A stretch of 64,000 bases of DNA from Saprospiraceae bacterium (GTDB lineage Bacteria > Bacteroidota > Bacteroidia > Chitinophagales > Saprospiraceae), in contig JADJNF010000008.1 of NCBI GenBank assembly GCA_016714445.1, forward strand, positions 124,001 through 188,000. Direction: 5' to 3'. The position numbers and the translations under genes were made by a program. The notes beneath the pieces were generated by a model. The model did no database searches. It had not been told where the DNA came from and saw nothing but the letters and a program-made list of their open reading frames with translations. Below, in pieces: positions 28,034 to 36,598 of the stretch (its first letter is position 1; each line of letters begins with the position of its first letter).

Positions 28034-28452
28034 AAGTTAATTGATTATTCAGTAAAGAAAATGTAAATTTATTAAATTTTAAAAAAAAATGCTTGTTGAA
28101 AAAAATGGCAAAAGCTTCCTTATATTTAAATTAAGTACCATAAAGCACACGATTAAATAAATATTCCCATAAATTTCATGATTCTTTAGAGAAAATATAT
28201 TCTTTATGTTCTTATATCTGTTTTCCAAATTCATCATTCGTTGCTCAACGATTATAATTTCAAGGAATATTTCAACCACCCCCTACTGCATTCTTTATAA
28301 AAATTTCATTTAATATCAGTGGCGACATCCTGAAGCAAAAAGTATTGCCTTGCCGGGACATTCTCACTATTCATCAACGTTACACCTATTAATACCAGAT
28401 GCGCATCAGAGTGGTATGAGATTATTTGTTTCACTTACAAAAAAGAAAAGTT
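28034..28452. other. Intergenic region of about 419 bp with an inverted repeat
   Basis: Very AT-rich on the left (28034-28280), more balanced on the right. At 28392-28417 ATACCA/TGGTAT flank the perfect palindrome GATGCGCATC, forming a small nested hairpin about 36 bp before the next gene. No transposase remnant was found. Confidence 0.5.
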
Positions 28453-30321
28453 ATGAACAAGGTATTGACATTGATTTATGTTTTGTTTCAGTTGTGTACA
28501 ACCATTCAAAAAAATAGTACTATCGAAGGAAAGGTAACGGATTTAAAAGGAGAGTCTCTACTCTTTGCTACTGTAGCACTTTATCAAAACGGGATATTGA
28601 TACATGGCATCGAGACAGACATGGATGGAAATTATTTTTTATCAGACATAAAACCAGGAACATACGATATGGAAGCCAGTTTTGTAGGTTATGCCACACA
28701 AAAACAGACTGGACTTATTATTAAAGCAGGAAGCAACAGAGTCAATTTTCAGCTTTCAGATGATGCAGTCCTTTTAGAATTGGGTGTTGAGATCAAGGCT
28801 TACAAAGTTCCCCTTATAAAAATTGATTGCACTACATCCGGAAGTACCATAAGTGATGAAATTCGTAAACTTCCCACCAAATCTGTTCATGAAATAGCTG
28901 CTACCAGTGCTGGTATTTCTGGCGAGGAAGGAAGTGATATTTCTATAAGAGGTTCAAGATCAGAAGAAACAGTCTATTTTCTGGATGGCGTCCGAGTTAC
29001 TTCAGGCAGAAAAGAATCAAAAAAACCTAAAGAATCAGGTCATTCGGGTCTGGTTACTGCCGGCGAATGGAATGATCTCAATAATTGGGAGAAATGGTCT
29101 GAATTACTAAAACAAGATGAATTCAAAAATATGAACAAATATTGGGGGATTCATACCGAACATCGATATCCTGTATTTATGGCCAATGAAAACCATGATC
29201 CGATCCAGGGAGTTTCAGTTTTTCTGAAGAATAATAAAGATAGCATTATTTGGAGTGCCATCACGGATGTTCATGGTCGTGCCGAACTATTCGACATGTC
29301 CGAATCACCATCCAAAAATCCAGTCCTTCAATATCAATACGGCAATACAAAAAATAAAATAGAGCTCCGCAAAAAGAACAAAGAAGAAGGAACGAATATC
29401 ACCATAAAGACAGGATGTAAATCAACTTCAAAAGCAAATATAGCCTTTGTAGTAGATGCCACAGGATCAATGGGAGATGAGATAGAGTTTCTTAAATCTG
29501 ATCTGGCTTCGGTGATAGAAAATGTGGAATCAAGAAACACAAACGTGGCAATTAGCTATGGCAGTGTTTTTTACCAGGATAAAGGAGATACTTATGTAAC
29601 CAGAGCGCAGGATTTTACCACTGATGAGCGGCAACTCATATCTTTTATTAACAAACAAAATGCGGGTGGCGGTGGAGATTTTCCTGAAGCTGTAGATTCC
29701 GCCCTTTTACATACGTTAAATCTGGCTTGGGAAGATGACGCTGAAGTCAAATTGATTTTCCTTATTCTGGACGCACCTCCCCATTTTGAACATATAGAGA
29801 GATATAAAAACGCAGTGATCAAAGCTGCAAAAATGGGTGTTAAAATTATACCGGTTACGGCAAGTGGCATCAATCGAGAGACAGATTTTTTGATGAAATT
29901 TACATCTATACTTACCAATGGTACTTATACATTTATTACCGACCATAGTGGTATAGGCGGAAATCACTTAGCCCCAGTACACGATGAGTATGAAGTAGAA
30001 AAACTAAATGAACTCCTGGTAAGGGTAATCAATGGTTATGTATACAGCACCCCATGTGAACAAAATACAGTCACTCACAAAAATAAAGATGTTGCTATTC
30101 ACCCAAACCCAACCAAAGATGTAATCCACGTTGAAGCATCTGACCGGAACTTTAAAAACGTTGATGTCATCAGTTCCACAGGACAATTGCTGATCAGAAT
30201 AAACGAAACCGATAAGAAAAAAGTCAGAATCAACATTCAGGATTTCATCTCCGGTCAATACTTTGTAAGGATCACTTATGATGATAAAATAATAACAAAA
30301 TCATTTATAAAGATGGATTGA
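28453..30321 (+). CDS. Carboxypeptidase-like / TonB plug-like / VWA domain protein with T9SS sorting tail
   Basis: About 622 residues from ATG 28453; the TTG nine codons earlier is less likely. Order: signal peptide; carboxypeptidase-like regulatory domain (about 22-105; IEGKVTDLKGESLLFATVAL); a plug-like segment (about 125-185; GSDISIRGSRSEETVYFLDGVRV); a second Cna-like strand region (about 240-290); a VWA domain (about 328-525) with the MIDAS start DATGSMGDE; and a type A T9SS C-terminal domain (about 545-622; HPNPTKDVIHV and GQYFVRITYDDKIITKSFIK). The plug-like segment has no beta-barrel behind it. The tail predicts export through type IX secretion and anchoring or release at the surface. 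VWA proteins with an N-terminal carboxypeptidase-like domain exist in Bacteroidota; function here is unknown. Confidence 0.85.
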   Translation: MNKVLTLIYVLFQLCTTIQKNSTIEGKVTDLKGESLLFATVALYQNGILIHGIETDMDGNYFLSDIKPGTYDMEASFVGYATQKQTGLIIKAGSNRVNFQLSDDAVLLELGVEIKAYKVPLIKIDCTTSGSTISDEIRKLPTKSVHEIAATSAGISGEEGSDISIRGSRSEETVYFLDGVRVTSGRKESKKPKESGHSGLVTAGEWNDLNNWEKWSELLKQDEFKNMNKYWGIHTEHRYPVFMANENHDPIQGVSVFLKNNKDSIIWSAITDVHGRAELFDMSESPSKNPVLQYQYGNTKNKIELRKKNKEEGTNITIKTGCKSTSKANIAFVVDATGSMGDEIEFLKSDLASVIENVESRNTNVAISYGSVFYQDKGDTYVTRAQDFTTDERQLISFINKQNAGGGGDFPEAVDSALLHTLNLAWEDDAEVKLIFLILDAPPHFEHIERYKNAVIKAAKMGVKIIPVTASGINRETDFLMKFTSILTNGTYTFITDHSGIGGNHLAPVHDEYEVEKLNELLVRVINGYVYSTPCEQNTVTHKNKDVAIHPNPTKDVIHVEASDRNFKNVDVISSTGQLLIRINETDKKKVRINIQDFISGQYFVRITYDDKIITKSFIKMD

Positions 30322-30701
30322 TTTCGGGAAGATCGATAATACAATATTTGCGTCTACTCCGGAAAATATTCTCCTCTTTGATTTCAGAAAATAGAATTTC
30401 TACCATATTAATCATCAAATATTTCACTAAAGGGTCAGGTGTGTTTCTTTATGGAGCAAAGGGATGATTAATAGATTAATATCAATAATGGAAATTTCGG
30501 AGTAGACTCATGCTTGTAATTATTTAACTTTTGACTGATGCTGCTACAAATGCTTATCTACATCATTTATTTCACTTATAGAATATATTTTGTTTAATAT
30601 AGTGTGGCAAAACTAATATCTTATCTACATTTGGCATGAAATGATAGGATTATAGGTCGATTAATGTAAACAAAAAATTAGAACCCAGGTACAATAATAT
30701 T
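30322..30701. other. Intergenic region of 380 bp carrying a nested inverted-repeat element
   Basis: Contains no ORF of note. Most of it is occupied by the palindromic element at 30352-30507. The right part (30510-30701) is AT-rich promoter-like sequence before the MFS gene. Confidence 0.6.
30352..30507. repeat. Nested inverted repeats (possible MITE or structured RNA element)
   Basis: Outer arms GTCTACTCCG (30352-30361) and CGGAGTAGAC (30498-30507) are perfect 10-base complements, extended by AAAT/ATTT after one bulge. Inner arms ATTAATCATC (30407-30416) and GATGATTAAT (30463-30472) are also perfect 10-base complements. The two pairs are nearly concentric, so the 156 bp can fold into one long imperfect hairpin. 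No second copy was noticed in this window. Confidence 0.5.
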
Positions 30702-31883
30702 TTGAAATATATCACACGGACGGTTTGGATATTATCAGTGGTTAGTTTACTGACGGATGCTGCAAGTGAGATGTTGTATCCCATCATGCCTATTTATTTA
30801 AAAAGCATAGGATTTTCTATAGTGCTGATCGGAATTCTGGAAGGTGTCGCCGAGGCTACAGCTGGTCTGAGCAAAGGATATTTCGGAAAATTGTCAGATA
30901 ATTCAGGTCGGCGGGTGCCTTTTGTGCAGTTGGGATATACATTAAGTACGATTTCAAAACCCATGATGGCGATGTTTACATACCCGCTCTGGATATTTTT
31001 TGCACGTACTATTGACCGCTTTGGCAAAGGGATTCGTACTGGTGCAAGAGACGCTTTATTGTCGGATGAAGCAACGCCTGAGACAAAAGGAAAAGTATTT
31101 GGATTTCATCGTTCTATGGATACTATGGGTGCGGTCATTGGTCCTTTGTTCGCTTTGCTTTTTCTCTATTTTTACCCCCAAGACTACAGGTCACTCTTTT
31201 ATATAGCATTCATACCCGGCATGCTGGCTGTACTAACATCTTTTTATCTGAGAGAAAAAACCAATGCTGATCATAAAATAAAAGTTGCCACACCATTTTT
31301 TTCGTTTTTACATTACTGGAAAACAAGTCCCCTTGAATACAGAAAAGTAGTTTTAGGCCTTTTAGTTTTTACACTGTTCAATAGTTCTGATATTTTTCTG
31401 CTACTTCAGGCAAAACAATCCGGTCTTGATGACACCACTGTCATCGGAGTATATATTTTTTACAATCTAATTTACGCATTATTTGCTTTACCCGCAGGTA
31501 TACTTGCAGATAAATTAGGTCTTAAAACGATATTTATCATAGGACTCGGCCTATTTGCAGTAGTATACATTGGGATGGCCTTCAATAAAAACCTTTATAT
31601 TTATTTTGGCCTGTTTTTTCTTTATGGCATGTATGCTGCCGCGACAGAAGGTATCTCCAAAGCATGGATTTCAAACATCACATCTCAAAAAGACACCGCC
31701 ACAGCCATAGGTACATATTCGGGACTTCAAAGTATTTGTACGATGATGGCCAGTTCACTGACGGGTATTTTGTGGTACCAATTTGGAGCAGCCACTGCAT
31801 TTATCAGCACGGCAACTGTAACTGTTTTGGTCATAGTTTACTTTATGACCATGGTAAAGATTGGTACAAAAATTACTACATAA
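30702..31883 (+). CDS. MFS transporter
   Basis: 393 residues with about 12 hydrophobic segments. The motif A region between helices 2 and 3 reads GYFGKLSDNSGRR, and the helix 4 region RTIDRFGKGIRTGARDALLSDE is the signature of a drug/metabolite MFS subfamily widespread in bacteria. The start is TTG at 30702; the first internal ATG would delete the first helix. Substrate is not predictable. The convergent neighbour ends 43 bp downstream. Confidence 0.9.
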   Translation: MKYITRTVWILSVVSLLTDAASEMLYPIMPIYLKSIGFSIVLIGILEGVAEATAGLSKGYFGKLSDNSGRRVPFVQLGYTLSTISKPMMAMFTYPLWIFFARTIDRFGKGIRTGARDALLSDEATPETKGKVFGFHRSMDTMGAVIGPLFALLFLYFYPQDYRSLFYIAFIPGMLAVLTSFYLREKTNADHKIKVATPFFSFLHYWKTSPLEYRKVVLGLLVFTLFNSSDIFLLLQAKQSGLDDTTVIGVYIFYNLIYALFALPAGILADKLGLKTIFIIGLGLFAVVYIGMAFNKNLYIYFGLFFLYGMYAAATEGISKAWISNITSQKDTATAIGTYSGLQSICTMMASSLTGILWYQFGAATAFISTATVTVLVIVYFMTMVKIGTKITT

Positions 31884-31926
31884 GCAAATAAATGATTAAA
31901 ACACATATCCTCAGTTTTGGTACTAA

Positions 31927-32793
31927 TTATTCCAAAAGCAGCAATTCCAGCATAGCTTCCTGTTCTATTACTCTGCCATGTTTTGCCTCTGAATTGATAT
32001 AGCGCTTTCCAAAACCCGTAGCAAATACGGACATGGAGCCATCATCCACCGGATTGGCATTTTGCAGCACCACCGAATATTTTTTCCTGACAAACATGTC
32101 AAAATCTGCCTTTTGAGTCACGATAAAAAACTCACTGTTGTTGACCGAAGGATTGATATAAATTTCTTCACAGGATTTGTTGCTGTCAGAAGACTGGTCA
32201 TTTTTTTTTACATAAGAAGTAATGTTGTAGGATTCAGGTTCCATCCTGTTCCAGAAGAACCACATGTTTGTGCATTCTGCTGGTGTATTTTTATTATTGT
32301 GAAGGGCGACAATCAATGGATACTCTTTTATTTCATTCCAGATTTGTTTGGCCAATCTTTTTACCATCTTCAGGATGATATAATCTACCTTACCACTCCC
32401 GGCCACGACGCTTATACTCTTCTTCAGTACCTTATCGTCAGCGGTGTAAATACGATTAGGGTCAAACTGGTAAGTGGTTTTCCGGTAGGTAAATCTGATA
32501 TTTCTGTTTTTTATGCTGTCAGATGAATGCTCCAGTGTCACCAGTTTACCACCATACTTTTCTATCATCTTCAATCCGGCTTCCAGAGATGCAGTTTCAT
32601 TTTCGTGTACATGCGCATATACCATGTTCTTTCCTGGTTTAGTATATATCCGGAGAAACACGGTATCTTCACCCAACAGTATCATTTTTTTGATATCAGT
32701 ATTTTGTCTGCAGTTTACTTCATTAAGTTGCATCGAAACGAACAAAATAACTATGTTACAGAAAATATGTATGGCATTTTTACTTAAAATCAT
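31927..32793 (-). CDS. Exported protein, possibly a diverged M14-like zinc peptidase
   Basis: 288 residues with a signal peptide (hydrophobic 8-22). No family was identified with certainty. A sequence YAHVHENETASLEAG contains an HxxE pair, a later strand LIVALHNN supplies a histidine, and EQEAMLELLLL provides late glutamates. This order resembles the HxxE...H...E zinc and catalytic layout of M14 carboxypeptidases. The assignment is a suggestion from motif order only. The gene is divergent from hldD. Confidence 0.55.
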   Translation of the reverse strand: MILSKNAIHIFCNIVILFVSMQLNEVNCRQNTDIKKMILLGEDTVFLRIYTKPGKNMVYAHVHENETASLEAGLKMIEKYGGKLVTLEHSSDSIKNRNIRFTYRKTTYQFDPNRIYTADDKVLKKSISVVAGSGKVDYIILKMVKRLAKQIWNEIKEYPLIVALHNNKNTPAECTNMWFFWNRMEPESYNITSYVKKNDQSSDSNKSCEEIYINPSVNNSEFFIVTQKADFDMFVRKKYSVVLQNANPVDDGSMSVFATGFGKRYINSEAKHGRVIEQEAMLELLLLE

Positions 32794-32886
32794 GTCTTAA
32801 ATTATATCTTAAATGATAACAAAAGCGCTTACAAAAGTAATTACAATATTTTGAATTATCTTTGGTGATTTTTAAAATGATTTACC

Positions 32887-33858
32887 ATGATCATACTTAC
32901 AGGCGTTTCAGGGTTTATTGGGTCATGTTTGCTGACAAAATTAAACGCATCAGGTTTTAATCGGGATGTTGTCGTTGTAGATGACTTTTATAAGTTGTAC
33001 AAAGATAAAAATACCGATGAAAAGGTAGTGCGTGAATGGATGCACAGAGATATTTTTTTGGATTGGTTTGAAAAAACAACTCAGAAAGTTGACTTCGTAT
33101 TACATATGGGTGCCAGAACAGACACTACACTTATGGATGTGGAAATATTCAACGAGCTAAATCTCAACTACAGCAAAAGAATATGGAATGTATGTACAAA
33201 AAGGGGCATTCCACTTATTTATGCTTCCAGTGCGGCTACTTACGGAGATGGAAGTCAAGGTTTTAATGATGATCATGCTGTTATCCGTAACCTTGTACCT
33301 CTTAATCCATACGGAGACAGTAAACATCAGTTTGATCTTTGGGCACTGGAGCAAAAAGATAAACCGCCATTTTGGATAGGCTGTAAATTCTTTAATGTGT
33401 ATGGACCCAATGAATATCATAAGGGACGAATGGCTTCAGTCATTTTTCATACTTTCCATCAAATAAAAAATACAGGAGGAATGAAATTATTCCGATCGCA
33501 TCGACCTGATTTTAAAGATGGACACCAAAGCAGGGACTTTATATACGTCAAAGATATACTGAATATGATTCTTTATTTTATGAACAATCAGAATGTAGAC
33601 AGTGATATTTATAATTTTGGAACCGGCAAAGCACGAACATTTCTGGATCTGGCCAAAAGCACTTTTACAGCCATGAATGTACCGGAAAATATTTCCTATA
33701 TAGATACCCCTGTGGATATCAGAGATGCATATCAGTATTTTACTGAAGCTGATATAACTAAAGTGAGGGCTGCAGGATACACTCAGGAATTCACAACACT
33801 TGAAGATGGTGTAAATGAATATGTCAATGAATATTTGAAAAAAGGAAAGTATTTTTGA
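32887..33858 (+). CDS. hldD: ADP-L-glycero-D-manno-heptose 6-epimerase
   Basis: 323 residues, full length for HldD/RfaD. The NADP-binding loop TGVSGFIG is at 5-12; the SDR catalytic residues are Ser115 region (YASSAATYG) and the YGDSK motif (Tyr142, Lys146). The family-specific FFNVYGPNEYHKGRMASV and HQSRDFIYVKD follow. It epimerises ADP-heptose for the inner core of lipopolysaccharide, in the cytoplasm. TATCTTTG at 32857-32864 is a probable -7 box. A strong terminator follows at 33869. Confidence 0.95.
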   Translation: MIILTGVSGFIGSCLLTKLNASGFNRDVVVVDDFYKLYKDKNTDEKVVREWMHRDIFLDWFEKTTQKVDFVLHMGARTDTTLMDVEIFNELNLNYSKRIWNVCTKRGIPLIYASSAATYGDGSQGFNDDHAVIRNLVPLNPYGDSKHQFDLWALEQKDKPPFWIGCKFFNVYGPNEYHKGRMASVIFHTFHQIKNTGGMKLFRSHRPDFKDGHQSRDFIYVKDILNMILYFMNNQNVDSDIYNFGTGKARTFLDLAKSTFTAMNVPENISYIDTPVDIRDAYQYFTEADITKVRAAGYTQEFTTLEDGVNEYVNEYLKKGKYF

Positions 33859-33868
33859 CTCTACATAC

Positions 33869-33903
33869 AAAAGGGGAAACCGTTATATTTTGTTTCCCCT
33901 TTT
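33869..33903. terminator. Bidirectional terminator between hldD and the phosphoglycerate dehydrogenase gene
   Basis: AAAAGGGGAAAC (33869-33880) and GTTTCCCCTTTT (33892-33903) form a perfect 12-base stem with an 11-base loop. A-run and T-run ends allow use from either side. It lies between two convergent genes. Confidence 0.95.
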
Positions 33904-33927
33904 CATATTTATTAATTCAATTTATCT

Positions 33928-34872
33928 TTATCCTTTAAGTGCAGCAATCATCTTTTGAGCCAGCTCTTCACCTATTTTGTTTTGGGCTTCTTCAGTTGAC
34001 GCTCCTATATGCGGAGTTAGCGAAATACGCGGGTGAGAAAGTAAATCCTTTCTAGGCGTCGGTTCATTATCAAAAACATCCAAACCTGCGGCGGCTACCT
34101 TTCCGGAGTTCAACGCTTCCAGTAAAGCATCTTCGTCAATGGTGCCTCCTCTGCTGCAATTGATTATGATTACACCATCTTTCATTTTACTAAACTCATC
34201 TTTACCCAATATAGCTTTATCCAATGACGGGATGTGCAGAGAAATGTAATCTGCTGCTGACAGCATATCATCCATCCCAACAGTTCTGAGTGATATTTTA
34301 AATCCCAACTGAGCCGGTCCAACGGCCAATGTTACTTCAGAAACAAATGGATCAACTGCCAGAATATTCATCCCAAGACCCAGGCCTACTTTGGCTGTTT
34401 CCTGGCCTATTCTTCCTAATCCTACGACGCCAAGTGTTTTACCTTCCAGTTCAGCACCTTTGGCATATGCTTTTTTAAGATCATTAAATTTTGTATCCCC
34501 TTCTATAGGCATCTGCCTGTTTGACTGATATAAAAACCTGGACAAACTCAACATATGCGCCATAGTTAGTTCACCTACAGATCTGGATGAAGCCGCAGGA
34601 GTATTTATAACGGCGATACCTTTTGATTTGGCATATTCCACATCAATATTGTCAAGTCCCACACCTCCTCTGCCTATGGCTTTGAGATTAGGACAGGCAT
34701 CGATCAGCTCTTTTCTGACTTTGGTAGCACTTCTGACACAAATAGCGTCATAATCATTTAGTCTGGCGGGCAAGTCTTCCTGATTGATTTTGTTCATATC
34801 GACTTCAAAGCCGGCTTCTTCCAATAGTTGTTTACCGATGGGTTCAATACCATCATTGATTAAGATTCTCAT
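33928..34872 (-). CDS. serA: D-3-phosphoglycerate dehydrogenase (short form, no ACT domain)
   Basis: 314 residues from the ATG at 34872, which is preceded by AAGGGAA and starts directly with the MRILINDG strand; an in-frame ATG at 34896 would add eight residues. NAD-binding GVVGLGRIGQ is present. The catalytic triad of D-2-hydroxyacid dehydrogenases is visible as Arg in CSRGGTIDE, Glu in DVFDNEP and His in LTPHIGAST. It oxidises 3-phosphoglycerate at the head of serine synthesis. The regulatory ACT domain of E. coli SerA is absent. No serC or serB is adjacent, and another hydroxyacid substrate cannot be fully excluded. Confidence 0.87.
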   Translation of the reverse strand: MRILINDGIEPIGKQLLEEAGFEVDMNKINQEDLPARLNDYDAICVRSATKVRKELIDACPNLKAIGRGGVGLDNIDVEYAKSKGIAVINTPAASSRSVGELTMAHMLSLSRFLYQSNRQMPIEGDTKFNDLKKAYAKGAELEGKTLGVVGLGRIGQETAKVGLGLGMNILAVDPFVSEVTLAVGPAQLGFKISLRTVGMDDMLSAADYISLHIPSLDKAILGKDEFSKMKDGVIIINCSRGGTIDEDALLEALNSGKVAAAGLDVFDNEPTPRKDLLSHPRISLTPHIGASTEEAQNKIGEELAQKMIAALKG

Positions 34873-35039
34873 ATTTCCCTTTTTACTTATTAACATTGTC
34901 GGACAAAATTACTTCAAATAGAATCAAAGCAAGTATTTCTTAATAGGTTTTAAAAATTATTAACTTAGAGTAAAATAATTTAGAATCTATATATCTACTA
35001 TATAATATTTTATATATTATAATAATAATAATTTGTTAT

Positions 35040-35186
35040 TTTTAATTATTTCAGGCAGCATTTCAGACTTATAAAGGCTCTTAATGAAAGAGACGCCTAG
35101 TCTCTGATTGATATTCTTTTCAAATAATTTGAAAAAAATCTTTAGCGAAGAAAAAGAGCCTTCTGAAAGCAGAGGGCTTTTTTATT
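35040..35186 (+). ncRNA. Candidate structured small RNA or attenuator
   Basis: AAGGCTCTT (35074-35082) is perfectly complementary to AAGAGCCTT (35154-35162), which overlaps the 5' arm of the terminator at 35157-35178. The two structures exclude each other. A 6-bp hairpin AGAGAC/GTCTCT sits between them at 35089-35105. The plus-strand transcript would end in a T-run. No clear promoter box or known RNA family was recognised, so this is a weak call. Confidence 0.25.
35157..35186. terminator. Terminator downstream of the ElaA-type acetyltransferase gene
   Basis: AGCCTTCTG (35157-35165) and CAGAGGGCT (35170-35178) pair over nine bases with one G-U and a four-base AAAG loop. T-runs occur on both strands outside the stem. 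On the minus strand it ends the three-gene unit 38443-35187. Confidence 0.88.
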
Positions 35187-35642
35187 TTATTCCATCACCA
35201 TTATAATGTGGGGTATTCCGTCTTCAAGATAAGGTATACCAATATCCACAAAACCAAGGCTTTCATAAAAACTTTTTAAATACGACTGTGCACCGATTTT
35301 GATGGGAATACCCGGATATAATACCCTTATTTTATCTATAGAATAGTTCATGAGACGCTTTCCCTCCCCAGTCCCCCTTACATCTAAAGAGTTTGCCACC
35401 CTTCCTATAGATACAAAACCATCATATGAAACTCCTTGTGGAAGTAATCGTGTGCAGCAATGTAACTTTCCATCATCATCTTTTCCCATTACATGAAATC
35501 CATACAGATCTTTTCCATCTGCATCCAGATATGGACAATTTTGTTCGACCACAAATACTTCCTGTCTTAATCTCATTATATCGTATAACTCCTTCACTGT
35601 TAACGTTTCAAAGGATGTACAAGTATAATTGATCGTTGTCAT
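35187..35642 (-). CDS. ElaA-type GNAT acetyltransferase
   Basis: 151 residues. The N-terminal part (MRLRQEVFVVEQNCPYLDADGKD) and IGRVANSLDVRGTGEGKRLM, the acetyl-CoA pyrophosphate-binding motif A, are those of ElaA-like GNAT enzymes. The C-terminal GAQSYLKSFYESLGF is also typical. It transfers an acetyl group from acetyl-CoA to an unknown amine. The start lies two bases after the stop of the EEP-fold gene, so the pair is co-transcribed. Confidence 0.92.
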   Translation of the reverse strand: MTTINYTCTSFETLTVKELYDIMRLRQEVFVVEQNCPYLDADGKDLYGFHVMGKDDDGKLHCCTRLLPQGVSYDGFVSIGRVANSLDVRGTGEGKRLMNYSIDKIRVLYPGIPIKIGAQSYLKSFYESLGFVDIGIPYLEDGIPHIIMVME

Positions 35643-35644
35643 AA

Positions 35645-36580
35645 TTAATATTTATTTTCTCTTATTTTATTGGTTTTGACCTGAAATGATGCTTTACATC
35701 CTATATGATTGGCAAGGCTATCATTTAATTCTTCAAAACGTGAACATTCAAAGTAAGGTGCATAAAAGATATGATCATATGGCATTTTCAACGTCGAAAT
35801 ATCGACATTTTTCCTGCTGTTCAACAAGCCTGTTCTGTTTCTAAATGATATGATATCATGTGACCAATATACCTGATTGAATTCCCCTAAAACAATCAGC
35901 CCACCTGTTTCACTTTTTATAAATTTTTCCAGTTTTTCAAATTGATTTTTGGCTATTGATTTGGATTGTTTTTCGAGAGCCGGAGTCATGTATGTAGAAA
36001 ATATTTTAAAATTAAGATTGTTTTTGACTATTTCTATGGCTATATTCGGTATATCTGCAAATTCAATAATTTTTAAATTACGAATAGGGTATTTAGAAAA
36101 AACTGCTTTTCCATATATATCTATCCTAACTTCCTCATGTTTAAAAGGGTATTTTTCACCAGCAATTTTGGGGATGATATTTGCCCAATCCGGCGTATAT
36201 TCCTGAAAGGATATCAAATCTACCGATGATTCATTGATGTTTTTGACAACAGTCTCTACATCAGTGATTGAGCTTAGATTTATATGTACTACCGTCAGTT
36301 TGTCCTGATGATGGGCTTTGGGATTTTTCAGCTCAGTATTGGATGCATTTTTTAGGAAAAGTGCCAGTGCAGCTGCACACCCAAAACTGGTAAACAGGAT
36401 AATTTTATTGCTTATAATTAGACCAATCAAACCTGATACCAGAAGAAAAAATAGAATATGCACCAAATAATCCTGCAACTTCTCCGTAAAGTCTATAGAT
36501 GGTATAAATATAGCCGTAACAGTAATTAACAGAATCATTGCTGCCACTATCTTATTACCAATGCCTGCTACTCTTTTCAA
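35645..36580 (-). CDS. Membrane-anchored endonuclease/exonuclease/phosphatase-fold protein
   Basis: 311 residues. Three N-terminal membrane helices (about 10-28, 38-56, 62-80) are followed by an EEP-fold domain: VVHINLSS, LISFQEYTPDW with the metal-binding Glu, FSKYPI, LGEFN (usually GDFN) and MPYDHIFYAP with the late Asp-His. The catalytic framework is therefore mostly kept, with Glu replacing the usual Asp in the GDFN motif. Such proteins can be phosphodiesterases on nucleotides or lipids; the substrate is unknown. It lies between the lamin-tail protein and the acetyltransferase in one unit. Confidence 0.85.
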   Translation of the reverse strand: MKRVAGIGNKIVAAMILLITVTAIFIPSIDFTEKLQDYLVHILFFLLVSGLIGLIISNKIILFTSFGCAAALALFLKNASNTELKNPKAHHQDKLTVVHINLSSITDVETVVKNINESSVDLISFQEYTPDWANIIPKIAGEKYPFKHEEVRIDIYGKAVFSKYPIRNLKIIEFADIPNIAIEIVKNNLNFKIFSTYMTPALEKQSKSIAKNQFEKLEKFIKSETGGLIVLGEFNQVYWSHDIISFRNRTGLLNSRKNVDISTLKMPYDHIFYAPYFECSRFEELNDSLANHIGCKASFQVKTNKIRENKY

Positions 36581-36598
36581 CGGTAACTATTTTTAGAT

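Larger units (their letters stand above)
34873..35186. other. Intergenic region of 314 bp with several hairpins
   Basis: The left half (34900-35040) is extremely AT-rich. The right half holds a 6-bp perfect hairpin (35089-35105), a 9-base segment complementary to the terminator arm, and the terminator at 35157. See the separate ncRNA candidate. Confidence 0.6.

Noticed and set aside
28079..28279. 66-residue minus-strand ORF in AT-rich spacer
   Set aside because: No ribosome-binding context, no known features and extreme AT content; cannot be told from chance.
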